12,221 nucleotides of DNA from Pseudanabaena sp. UBA1465. Its GTDB lineage: Bacteria > Cyanobacteriota > Cyanobacteriia > Pseudanabaenales > Pseudanabaenaceae. Shown piece by piece: positions 6,630 through 12,221 of this stretch; within the stretch, counting starts at the first letter, position 1, and the number at the start of each line of letters is the position of its first letter. The stretch is from NCBI GenBank assembly GCA_002325645.1, contig DCSN01000137.1, positions 4,532 to 16,752 on the forward strand, in the 5' to 3' direction. The notes beneath the pieces were generated by a model. It ran no database searches. It saw only the letters and a program-made list of their open reading frames with translations, and had not been told where the DNA came from. The translations under genes were made by a program, and so were the position numbers.

Positions 6630-7454
6630 ATGGCTGCACCTTGGTCGGGAGAATTAGAATTAGAATTTGTCAAACGGAATCAGCAAACTGTATTAACCCG
6701 TAGTTATACCGTTGCACCGTGGAAAATTCAGCGATCGCTTTATCCAGAAGGTGAAGAAGTTTGTCATTGCATTCTCTTGCATACGGCTGGTGGTTTAGTG
6801 GGAGGCGATCGCCTATCTGCGAAAATCCATCTCCAAGCCAATACTCAAGCCTTACTGACCACTGCAACCGCCAGTAAAATTTATCGCAGTACTGGTGCGG
6901 AATCTTCACAAAATATCCATATTCAGATTGATCAAGGCGCAAGTTTAGAATGGTTCCCACAGGAAACGATCGTCTTTGCCGAATCACAATATCGGCAAAC
7001 CACCAGAATCGAACTTGGAGAAAATGCAACTTTTACGATGTGGGAAATTGTCAGATTTGGGCGCACTGCAAGAGGCGAAAAGTTTATTGATGGTAATTGG
7101 CGATCGCATACGGAGGTATGGCGCGACCAAATTCCCCTATGGATTGATCGGCAATATGTCAATGGAAATACCGAAATGTTAGGAAGTCCTAATGGATTAA
7201 ATAATTATGCGATCGCGGCTAGTTTCATATTCGTGGGTGCAACCGTAGAGCCTGAAATAATTACGCGCATTCGTTCCACTTGGGAACAGGGCAATTATCA
7301 GGGAATGGCAGGAGTTACGCGATCGCTGGCTGGTCTAGTTTGCCGCTATTGTGGAGACTCATCTAGTGATGCGCGTAAATGGTTTCAACAAATTTGGCAG
7401 CTTTTGCGTGTATCCTATAGGGATAGAGCAATATGTGTACCTAGAGTTTGGTAG
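6630..7454 (+). CDS. ureD: Urease accessory protein UreD
   Basis: UreD (UreH in some species) is a chaperone that binds apo-urease and, with UreF and UreG, delivers nickel to the active site. The 274-residue length is normal for the family. Typical UreD segments are present: LLHTAGGLVGGDRL (~49-62), LTTATASKIYRS (~76-87), LEWFPQETIVF (~106-116) and MWEIVRFGRTARGE (~137-150). It is the first gene of the urease cluster and ends 6 bp before ureA, so translational coupling is likely. The start ATG lacks an evident Shine-Dalgarno (an AT-rich leader precedes it), and no other in-frame start upstream is better. No clear NtcA box GTA-N8-TAC was found in the 160 bp upstream. Confidence 0.95.
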   Translation: MAAPWSGELELEFVKRNQQTVLTRSYTVAPWKIQRSLYPEGEEVCHCILLHTAGGLVGGDRLSAKIHLQANTQALLTTATASKIYRSTGAESSQNIHIQIDQGASLEWFPQETIVFAESQYRQTTRIELGENATFTMWEIVRFGRTARGEKFIDGNWRSHTEVWRDQIPLWIDRQYVNGNTEMLGSPNGLNNYAIAASFIFVGATVEPEIITRIRSTWEQGNYQGMAGVTRSLAGLVCRYCGDSSSDARKWFQQIWQLLRVSYRDRAICVPRVW

Positions 7455-7460
7455 ATATTC

Positions 7461-7763
7461 ATGCAACTTACGCCTCAAGAAAAAGATAAATTGCTAATTT
7501 TTACGGCTGCATTATTAGCAGAGCGTCGTAAAGCCAAGGGTTTGAAGTTAAATTATCCTGAAGCGATCGCTTTTATCACTGCGGAGATTTTAGAAGGAGC
7601 AAGGGAAGGTCGTACAGTTGCCGAGCTAATGTCCTATGGTGCAACTTTGCTCACCCGTGATGATGTGATGGAAGGCATCCCCGAAATGATCCACGATGTG
7701 CAAGTGGAAGCAACTTTTCCCGATGGAACTAAACTTGTGACAGTACATAATCCTATTCGCTAA
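7461..7763 (+). CDS. ureA: Urease gamma subunit UreA
   Basis: This is the small gamma subunit of the (alpha-beta-gamma)3 urease, which hydrolyses urea to ammonia and carbamate. The 100 residues match the standard length and pattern: MQLTPQEKDKLLIF at the start, LAERRKAKGLKLNYPEA (~19-35), EGAREGRTVAELMS (~45-58), and VEATFPDGTKLVTVHNPI at the end. The gene is complete. In most bacteria ureB follows within a few bases, but here a 636-bp Uma2 gene intervenes. The ribosome binding site is weak (GGTAG in the ureD stop region), consistent with coupling to ureD. Confidence 0.97.
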   Translation: MQLTPQEKDKLLIFTAALLAERRKAKGLKLNYPEAIAFITAEILEGAREGRTVAELMSYGATLLTRDDVMEGIPEMIHDVQVEATFPDGTKLVTVHNPIR

Positions 7764-7783
7764 TTTAGCTATGGAGGTTTGAG

Positions 7784-8419
7784 ATGATGGCGATCGCTGA
7801 AATACATAATGAACAAAAAGCAGTAGAGTCAAAACCCAAGTTAAGCTTTGAAAAGTTTCTACAAATTTGTCCCACAGATGGACGTTATGAGCTTGTTGAT
7901 GGAGAAATAATCGTTGTGGCAAACACGAGACAACATGAAGACATCGTTGCTTTCATCTACAAAAAATTTGACGGCGAAATTGATCGGCTAGATTTAAATT
8001 TTGTTGTGAGACAGAATGTAAGCATCAAAACTGCCAGAAATGATAGCTCATCACAGGGTAGAGTCCCTGATCTCAGTGTTGTTAACCGCAATATTTGGCG
8101 CTCTAATCCATCTGACTACTCTGCTTTCATAGAACCACTTCAGTTAGCTGTTGAAGTAGTTTCTAGCAATTGGGAAGATGACTATATTGACAAGTTTGAA
8201 GAATATCAAAATATGGGAATTAGTGAATATTGGATTATTGATTACTTGGCAAATGGTAGCCGTAATTTCTTGGGAAATCCGAAGAAAAAGTCAGTATTTG
8301 TAAATTTGCTAGATGAAAATGGTAAATATCAAACAACTAGATTTACAGGAGATGACAAAATTAATTCGCGGACTTTTCCTGAACTAGACTTAACTGCTGC
8401 TCAGATTCTCAACATCTAG
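7784..8419 (+). CDS. Uma2/DUF820 family PD-(D/E)XK nuclease-like protein, inserted in the urease operon
   Basis: The 211-residue protein has the Uma2 layout. An N-terminal LSFEKFLQICPTDGRYELVDGEI (~20-42) is followed by the nuclease core: Pro95-Asp96 in GRVPDLSVV, Glu124 in LAVEVVS, then DYIDKFEEY with Lys137, and GISEYWIID. These match the family's restriction-endonuclease-like active site, so it is probably catalytically competent. Uma2 proteins are highly multiplied in cyanobacteria and their biological role is unclear. It has a strong own Shine-Dalgarno (GGAGG at 7773-7777, 6 nt before ATG). It lies 20 bp after ureA and 51 bp before ureB on the same strand, so it is presumably co-transcribed. 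Apart from one HIP1 octamer at codons 2-5, the gene has none and looks more AT-rich than its neighbours, which fits insertion from elsewhere. Confidence 0.92.
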   Translation: MMAIAEIHNEQKAVESKPKLSFEKFLQICPTDGRYELVDGEIIVVANTRQHEDIVAFIYKKFDGEIDRLDLNFVVRQNVSIKTARNDSSSQGRVPDLSVVNRNIWRSNPSDYSAFIEPLQLAVEVVSSNWEDDYIDKFEEYQNMGISEYWIIDYLANGSRNFLGNPKKKSVFVNLLDENGKYQTTRFTGDDKINSRTFPELDLTAAQILNI

Positions 8420-8442
8420 GATGTAGCACTTCTCACTACATC
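8420..8442 (+). repeat. Small hairpin after the Uma2 gene
   Basis: GATGTAG (8420-8426) pairs with CTACATC (8436-8442) immediately after the Uma2 stop codon, followed by TTAATTAAG. The stem is only 7 bp with a 9-nt loop. It could weakly attenuate transcription or stabilise the upstream message end, but it is too weak to call a full terminator inside the operon. Confidence 0.35.
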
Positions 8443-8470
8443 TTAATTAAGTAACAATGGAGACAAATCT

Positions 8471-8782
8471 ATGATTGTTGGTGAAATCATTACTCAAGAA
8501 GGTGATATTGAATTAAATGCTGGGCGTGAAGTGATTACGCTCAAAGTGGCTAATTCAGGCGATCGCCCGATCCAAGTTGGTTCGCATTATCATTTTTACG
8601 AAACCAATCGGGCTTTGATATTTGATCGCGATCGCGCCAAAGGTACACACCTTGATATTCCTGCTGGGACTTCGATCCGCTTTGAACCAGGGGATGAGAA
8701 GGAAGTAAACCTAGTTCCCTATGTGGGTACTCGCGAGATTTATGGATTTAATGCTCTAGTCGAAGGCAAGTTGGAGAATTAA
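8471..8782 (+). CDS. ureB: Urease beta subunit UreB
   Basis: This beta subunit packs against UreA and UreC in the urease trimer. The 103 residues start with MIVGEIITQEGDIELNAGRE, and the family-typical VANSGDRPIQVGSHYHFYETN (~27-47), DIPAGTSIRFEPGDEK (~62-77) and YGFNALVEGKL (~90-100) follow. Length is standard. GGAGA (8459-8463) lies 7 nt before the ATG, a good ribosome binding site. The stop is 5 bp before ureC, so these two are tightly coupled, unlike the ureA-ureB pair. Confidence 0.97.
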   Translation: MIVGEIITQEGDIELNAGREVITLKVANSGDRPIQVGSHYHFYETNRALIFDRDRAKGTHLDIPAGTSIRFEPGDEKEVNLVPYVGTREIYGFNALVEGKLEN

Positions 8783-8787
8783 ACAAT

Positions 8788-10500
8788 ATGAGTTATAGAA
8801 TGTCACGCCGTGCTTACGCGGAAACCTATGGCGCAACCGTTGGCGATAAAGTTCGCTTAGCGGATACTGAATTATTTATCGAAGTAGAACGGGACTATAC
8901 CAGCTATGGCGATGAGGTCAAATTTGGCGGCGGTAAAGTGATCCGCGATGGCATGGGACAATCGCCAATTACTAATGCTAATGGAGCCGTGGATGTGGCG
9001 ATTACCAATGCCTTAATTCTGGATTGGTGGGGCGTGGTGAAGGCAGATGTGGGCATTAAAGATGGCAAGATTGTGGCGATCGGGAAGGCAGGAAATCCTT
9101 ATATTCAGGACAATGTAAACATTATCATCGGTGCAGGTACAGAAATTATCGCAGGAGAGGGAAGGATTCTCACCGCAGGCGGCATTGATACACATATTCA
9201 TTTTATCTGTCCACAACAAATTGAAGTAGCGATCGCCTCTGGGATCACGACGATGATCGGTGGTGGTACAGGGCCCGCCGTTGGCACAAATGCCACTACT
9301 TGCACCCCTGGCCCTTGGAATATGTATCGGATGTTACAAGCTGCTGAGGCTTTCCCGATGAATTTAGGATTTCTCGGCAAAGGCAATAGCAGCAAGCCTG
9401 AAGGATTGGTAGAACAGGTGGAAGCAGGGGCGATCGGCTTGAAACTCCATGAAGATTGGGGGACGACCCCAGCTACGATTGATACTTGCTTGGGCGTTGC
9501 TGATGAGTACGATGTGCAGGTTGCGATTCATACGGATACGCTGAACGAAGCAGGATTTGTGGAAGATACGATCGCCGCTTTCAAAAATCGTGTGATTCAT
9601 ACTTATCACACTGAGGGCGCTGGCGGCGGTCATGCTCCCGACATCATCAAGATTTGCGGTGAAGCAAATGTTCTTCCTTCTTCCACTAATCCCACTCGTC
9701 CCTATACCTTAAACACGCTTGATGAACATCTCGATATGCTGATGGTCTGTCACCATCTTGATCCTAGCATTCCTGAAGATGTATCTTTTGCGGAATCAAG
9801 AATCCGTCGTGAAACGATCGCTGCTGAAGATATTCTCCATGATCTTGGTGCATTTAGCATGATTTCTTCTGATTCGCAAGCAATGGGTAGAGTAGGCGAA
9901 GTGATTATCAGAACTTGGCAAACTGCCCATAAAATGAAGGTACAGCGAGGCGTTCTTTCTAGTCCAGAAGTTCACAGATCCGACAATTTCCGCGCTCAGA
10001 GATATATCGCTAAGTACACGATTAATCCTGCGATCGCGCATGGGATTTCGGAATATGTCGGTTCGATCGAAGTTGGCAAAATCGCCGATCTGGTTCTCTG
10101 GCATCCTGCTTTTTTTGGGGTCAAGCCCGAAATGGTAATTAAGGGAGGATTTATCGCATGGTCACAGATGGGTGATGCCAATGCTAGTATTCCTACACCG
10201 CAACCAGTCTATATGCGTCCAATGTTTGGCAGCTATGGCGGCGCGATCGCGAAGACTTCTTTTACTTTCCTATCGCAAATTGCAATGGAGCGAGGTATTC
10301 CTACTCAATTAGGCTTACAGAAACAAGTACTTACGGTTAAAGGGACTCGTAACATCAGCAAACGAGATTTAAAGCTTAATGATGCTTTGCCGATTATGGA
10401 TGTCGATCCAGAAACCTATGAAGTCCGCGCCGATGGTGAATTATTGACCTGTGAACCTGCTTCAGTTTTACCGATGGCTCAGCGATATTTCTTATTTTAA
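8788..10500 (+). CDS. ureC: Urease alpha subunit UreC (catalytic)
   Basis: UreC holds the dinuclear nickel centre that hydrolyses urea. All key residues are present in this 570-residue protein (offset +2 from Klebsiella numbering): His136 and His138 (DTHIHF), carbamylated Lys219 (GLKLHED, with His221), His248 (AIHTDT), His274 (HTYHTEGAGGGH), Cys321-His322 on the mobile flap (MVCHHL), Arg338, and Asp362 (SSDSQAMGRVGE). The N-terminus MSRRAYAETYGATVGDKVRL is typical. The M1 start at 8788 follows GGAG (8773-8776), although M5 (8800) is where many family members begin. It is the last gene of the cluster; a hairpin follows ~70 bp downstream. ureE, ureF and ureG are not in the window. Confidence 0.98.
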   Translation: MSYRMSRRAYAETYGATVGDKVRLADTELFIEVERDYTSYGDEVKFGGGKVIRDGMGQSPITNANGAVDVAITNALILDWWGVVKADVGIKDGKIVAIGKAGNPYIQDNVNIIIGAGTEIIAGEGRILTAGGIDTHIHFICPQQIEVAIASGITTMIGGGTGPAVGTNATTCTPGPWNMYRMLQAAEAFPMNLGFLGKGNSSKPEGLVEQVEAGAIGLKLHEDWGTTPATIDTCLGVADEYDVQVAIHTDTLNEAGFVEDTIAAFKNRVIHTYHTEGAGGGHAPDIIKICGEANVLPSSTNPTRPYTLNTLDEHLDMLMVCHHLDPSIPEDVSFAESRIRRETIAAEDILHDLGAFSMISSDSQAMGRVGEVIIRTWQTAHKMKVQRGVLSSPEVHRSDNFRAQRYIAKYTINPAIAHGISEYVGSIEVGKIADLVLWHPAFFGVKPEMVIKGGFIAWSQMGDANASIPTPQPVYMRPMFGSYGGAIAKTSFTFLSQIAMERGIPTQLGLQKQVLTVKGTRNISKRDLKLNDALPIMDVDPETYEVRADGELLTCEPASVLPMAQRYFLF

Positions 10501-10572
10501 AATTATGGCGATCGCTAGCAACCAAAATACTATGATGATCCCCGCCGCCACTATACAGTCTCTTAAGGATTT

Positions 10573-10614
10573 AAAGGGAATGTTGAAAGCGCGGCGGCTT
10601 TCAACATTCCCTTT
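10573..10614 (+). terminator. Terminator after ureC
   Basis: AAAGGGAATGTTGAAAGC (10573-10590) pairs perfectly with GCTTTCAACATTCCCTTT (10597-10614), an 18-bp stem with a GCGGCG loop, followed by GTTTTTGATTT. It lies 73 bp after the ureC stop and closes the urease operon. Confidence 0.8.
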
Positions 10615-10765
10615 GTTTTTGATTTAGCGCAAATCGCTCTATCTCTTTAGAAATAATTCTCTAGTATCATTTTAAAATTCCTATCACTTAAGCATATTGC
10701 AAATGTATTTAACAATACTTTACATAATTGTAAAACAGTTGTAATGTTAGCCCCATGTTAAAAAC

Positions 10766-10774
10766 TGGTATAAA
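10766..10774 (+). promoter_or_regulatory. Possible extended -10 promoter element
   Basis: TGG-TATAAA fits an extended -10 element (TGn followed by TATAAA). No good -35 is at 17 bp; TTGTAA at 10739-10744 is too far (24 bp). A TTAC..GTAA palindrome lies ~33 bp upstream. If used, transcription would start near 10782, 42 nt before the mini-ORF and ~225 nt before the SDR gene. Confidence 0.35.
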
Positions 10775-10823
10775 TTTCCTTTTTGCTACTGTCCAGATCA
10801 TGATTACTAATGGAGGTAATGTC

Positions 10824-10856
10824 ATGACAGAACTAAGCACGAACTCGCAAAACTGA
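10824..10856 (+). CDS. Ten-codon mini-ORF, possible leader peptide
   Basis: ATG at 10824 opens a 10-residue frame, MTELSTNSQN, behind a near-ideal Shine-Dalgarno GGAGG (10812-10816) at 7-nt spacing. Its last codons lie in the left arm of a stem-loop (AACTCG..CGAGTT, with GATGAA-TGGC-TTCATC inside). Translation could therefore affect folding of the leader of the SDR gene. Alternatively it is the stump of a decayed gene: the start resembles the N-termini of small cyanobacterial proteins, but I cannot identify one. Confidence 0.35.
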   Translation: MTELSTNSQN

Positions 10857-10877
10857 TGAATGGCTTCATCTCGAGTT
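10842..10877 (+). promoter_or_regulatory. Two-part stem-loop at the end of the mini-ORF
   Basis: The inner stem GATGAA-TGGC-TTCATC (10855-10870) is perfect; the outer stem AACTCG (10842-10847) with CGAGTT (10872-10877) is separated by unequal internal loops. The mini-ORF stop codon overlaps the inner left arm. It is an attenuator-like or leader RNA structure; function is inferred. Confidence 0.4.
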
Positions 10878-10900
10878 GTTAGGATTTAAGTCTCACAAAG

Positions 10901-10920
10901 TTTACATTGAATTTACATTG
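10901..10920. repeat. Direct repeat TTTACATTG, 11-bp period
   Basis: TTTACATTG occurs at 10901-10909 and 10912-10920, separated by AA. The unit resembles half of the RpaB-bound HLR1 element of cyanobacteria, (G/T)TTACA(T/A)(T/A) repeated with a 2-nt gap, but the gap between octamers here is 3 nt. It may be a response-regulator site near an SDR promoter. Confidence 0.4.
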
Positions 10921-10923
10921 CAA

Positions 10924-10956
10924 AGGTTCGTACTAACGGCATAGGTTAGAGAACCT
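10924..10956 (+). promoter_or_regulatory. Stem-loop in the SDR leader
   Basis: AGGTTC (10924-10929) pairs with GAACCT (10951-10956), and inside it CTAAC (10933-10937) pairs with GTTAG (10945-10949), with a GTA/A internal loop and a GGCATAG apical loop. Eleven base pairs and two coaxial stems make a plausible folded RNA element. Confidence 0.4.
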
Positions 10957-10986
10957 GCATCAATTCCAATCGTAAAAAATAGTGAG

Positions 10987-11003
10987 ACCTCACCATTGGA
11001 GGT
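10987..11003 (+). promoter_or_regulatory. Shine-Dalgarno of the SDR gene within a short hairpin
   Basis: The strong ribosome binding site GGAGG (10998-11002) is 4 nt from the ATG. ACCTC (10987-10991) can pair with GAGGT (10999-11003), masking it; flanking G-U and A-U pairs could extend the stem. This could give thermal or ligand-dependent control, but a 5-bp stem also arises easily by chance. Confidence 0.35.
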
Positions 11004-11006
11004 TTT

Positions 11007-11780
11007 ATGAATCTACTAGGAAAAACAGCTCTCATTACGGGAGCTTCGCGCGGTATTGGTCGAGCGATCGCCCTAGAACTAGCTCAACAGGGTGCAAAAT
11101 GCTTGATTTTAGTTGCGCGTGATCAAGAACGATTAAATTCTCTAGCTTCTGAAATAGAAGATCTAGGAACAGAAGCGGTAAGTCTACCTTTAGACCTATC
11201 GCAAACGATTGAAGTAAATATTGCGATCGCGCAGGTATGGCGTGATTTTGGTCCGATTGATATCTTGATTAACTGTGCTGGTGTGGCGCATCAATCCTCA
11301 TTTTTGCGATCGCGCTTTCAAGATGTGCAATCGGAAATCGAAGTCAATCTACTTGGTATGTACGCTATCACTAGAATGGTGGCGCGACGGATGGCCGTGC
11401 AGCGTCGAGGCAACATCGTCAACGTGTCGAGCTTGATGGGTAAAGTCGCTGCACCAACGATGGCGACCTATTCTGCGACTAAGTTTGCGATCGTTGGCTT
11501 CACCCAAGCTCTGCGGGGAGAATTAGCAGCCTACAACATCAAAGTATCTGCTTTACTTCCTTCCCTCACCGATACGGACATGGCGCAGGATTTGGAGTGG
11601 TTTCGCTGGGTTTCCCTCATGACTCCCAAGCAAGTTGCTAAGGCTCTTATTTCTGGATTAGAGCGCGAAGCACCCGAAATTCTGGTCGGTTGGCAAAGCC
11701 ATCTCGCGGTCTGGTGTCATCGTCTCTTTCCATTCCTAATGGAAAAGATCTTGCTGATGGCTGCTCCTAAAGTAATTTAA
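11007..11780 (+). CDS. SDR family NAD(P)-dependent oxidoreductase
   Basis: This is a classical short-chain dehydrogenase/reductase of 257 residues with a Rossmann fold. The cofactor motif TGASRGIG is at 11-18, NCAG at 89-92 (usual NNAG with Asn to Cys at position 2), the structural Asn114 is in VNLLG, Ser141/142 follow NV, and the catalytic pair is Tyr155 and Lys159 (YSATK). Arg38 after strand 2 (VARD) suggests NADP(H). The substrate cannot be deduced; the C-terminal ~60 residues (EWFRWVSLMTPKQVAKALISG, then a hydrophobic LFPFLMEKILLMAAP tail) resemble keto-acyl reductase-like or HetN-like members. The RGSGR pentapeptide of HetN is absent. It has a strong own ribosome binding site and a long structured leader, and is followed at once by a terminator. 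Confidence 0.93.
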   Translation: MNLLGKTALITGASRGIGRAIALELAQQGAKCLILVARDQERLNSLASEIEDLGTEAVSLPLDLSQTIEVNIAIAQVWRDFGPIDILINCAGVAHQSSFLRSRFQDVQSEIEVNLLGMYAITRMVARRMAVQRRGNIVNVSSLMGKVAAPTMATYSATKFAIVGFTQALRGELAAYNIKVSALLPSLTDTDMAQDLEWFRWVSLMTPKQVAKALISGLEREAPEILVGWQSHLAVWCHRLFPFLMEKILLMAAPKVI

Positions 11781-11813
11781 ATTGAGTCGCCCGCTACGCG
11801 GGCGACTCAATTT
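11779..11813. terminator. Bidirectional terminator between convergent genes
   Basis: AAATTGAGTCGCCCGC (11779-11794) pairs perfectly with GCGGGCGACTCAATTT (11798-11813) around TAC. The stem starts within the SDR stop codon, and its A/T-rich ends serve as U-tracts on both strands, so it ends the SDR gene and, 22 bp away, the converging acetyltransferase gene. Confidence 0.8.
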
Positions 11814-11834
11814 CTGTTGCGGCATCTATTTTGT

Positions 11835-12185
11835 TTAGGGAAGGAAATCAAGCGATCGCGTAATTGCATACATTTTGACATCCCAAGGACGTTCCTTAGT
11901 GAATACATAATTATGCAAAATTCCTTCCAATTGCATTCCTGATTTCTCTAGAACTCTTGCTGAGCCGATATTCTCAACGGCGCAATAGGCCTGAATTCTG
12001 AGCAAGTGCATCACATGAAATCCAAAGGCGATCGCGGCTTGTGCAGCTTCCGTCATAAATTCCTGCCCCCAATATTCCCTTGCTAGTACATATCCTAATT
12101 CCGCACGGCGATGAATCGGCGTACTGTGTAAGCTGCAAGTTCCAATTAATTTGTTGCTCTTCTTCTCGACAATTCCCCATTTCAT
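11835..12185 (-). CDS. GNAT family acetyltransferase (RimJ/RimL-like), N-terminally truncated, possibly a pseudogene
   Basis: The 116 residues match the central and C-terminal part of the Acetyltransf_3 (RimJ/RimL) type: WGIVEKKSNKLIGTCSLH (3-20), AELGYVL (28-34), the acetyl-CoA loop YWGQEFMTEAA (38-48) and NIGSARVLEKSGMQLEG (72-88). Family members usually carry ~50-60 more residues at the N-terminus. The frame stays open upstream of this ATG for eight codons (reading NQYRSGTG, which looks homologous) and is then closed by TAG at 12210-12212. The second glycine normally found in the acetyl-CoA loop (GQG) is Glu42 here. There is no good ribosome binding site at the ATG. A nonsense mutation plus drift would explain this; the 5' part lies beyond the window, so a functional short form cannot be excluded. 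Confidence 0.7.
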   Translation of the reverse strand: MKWGIVEKKSNKLIGTCSLHSTPIHRRAELGYVLAREYWGQEFMTEAAQAAIAFGFHVMHLLRIQAYCAVENIGSARVLEKSGMQLEGILHNYVFTKERPWDVKMYAITRSLDFLP

Positions 12186-12221
12186 CCCTGTGCCAGAGCG
12201 ATACTGATTCTAAATTAGTTT

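Larger units (their letters stand above)
10615..11006. other. Intergenic leader region of the SDR gene
   Basis: This stretch holds no full-length gene. It contains a TTAC-ATAATT-GTAA palindrome (10720-10733), an extended -10-like TGGTATAAA (10766-10774), a 10-codon mini-ORF with a strong ribosome binding site (10824-10856), a 9-bp direct repeat (10901-10920), two multi-part stem-loops (10842-10877 and 10924-10956), and a short hairpin over the Shine-Dalgarno of the next gene (10987-11003). Taken together it looks like a long, structured 5' leader, or a small RNA gene. Confidence 0.5.

Noticed and set aside
10505..10627. 40-codon frame beginning 5 bp after the ureC stop
   Set aside because: It runs straight through the terminator hairpin, so its C-terminal half is palindrome-encoded. 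It has no Shine-Dalgarno and no recognisable protein pattern.
11007..11780. SDR gene as hetN
   Set aside because: General SDR motifs and length fit many subfamilies, and the RGSGR pentapeptide of HetN is absent. Named only as an SDR oxidoreductase.
1..12221. CRISPR array, tRNA, rRNA
   Set aside because: No regularly spaced identical repeats of 25-40 bp and no cloverleaf with the conserved GGTTCGANTCC arm were seen. The repeats present are isolated hairpins.

Overview
The window looks like chromosome of a cyanobacterium. The octamer GCGATCGC (the HIP1 repeat typical of cyanobacteria) occurs about thirty times in 12.2 kb. The gene families also fit: a cyanobacterial urease cluster, a Uma2-type nuclease, a pentapeptide-repeat protein and an Npun_F0494-type small protein. 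Base composition is moderate and intergenic stretches are rich in hairpins. A Pseudanabaena-like lineage is my guess, and nothing here fixes the genus.

Layout. An intact S9 prolyl-oligopeptidase-family enzyme lies on the minus strand (8-1951). Positions 1952-2811 are non-coding and carry a 130-bp MITE-like element with terminal inverted repeats and a 7-bp target duplication, followed by two strong palindromes. A pentapeptide-repeat protein (minus, 2812-3402) is divergent from a very small lysine-rich gene (plus, 3636-3731) that has its own ribosome binding site and terminator. Next come a 146-residue winged-helix-like conserved protein (4074-4514), a hairpin-rich spacer, and a secreted 574-residue protein with an Asp/Arg-rich low-complexity linker (4743-6467).

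The main block is a urease operon, ureD-ureA-[Uma2]-ureB-ureC (6630-10500). All nickel ligands and catalytic residues of UreC are present. A PD-(D/E)XK nuclease of the Uma2/DUF820 family, with its own strong Shine-Dalgarno, sits between the two small urease subunit genes. A hairpin terminator follows ureC. The other maturation genes, ureE, ureF and ureG, are not in the window. Urease makes ammonia and CO2 from urea; UreD helps load nickel. The Uma2 protein has no evident part in this pathway.

After ureC comes a roughly 500-bp spacer with a 10-codon mini-ORF, tandem direct repeats and several stem-loops. It leads into a classical SDR oxidoreductase (11007-11780). That gene converges, across a perfect 16-bp-stem terminator, on an N-terminally truncated GNAT acetyltransferase (minus, 11835-12185) that may be decaying.

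The most unusual points are the Uma2 gene inside the urease operon, the MITE with a readable target duplication, the series of hairpins sharing a GC core but with unrelated arms, the 31-residue lysine-rich gene, and the structured leader of the SDR gene.
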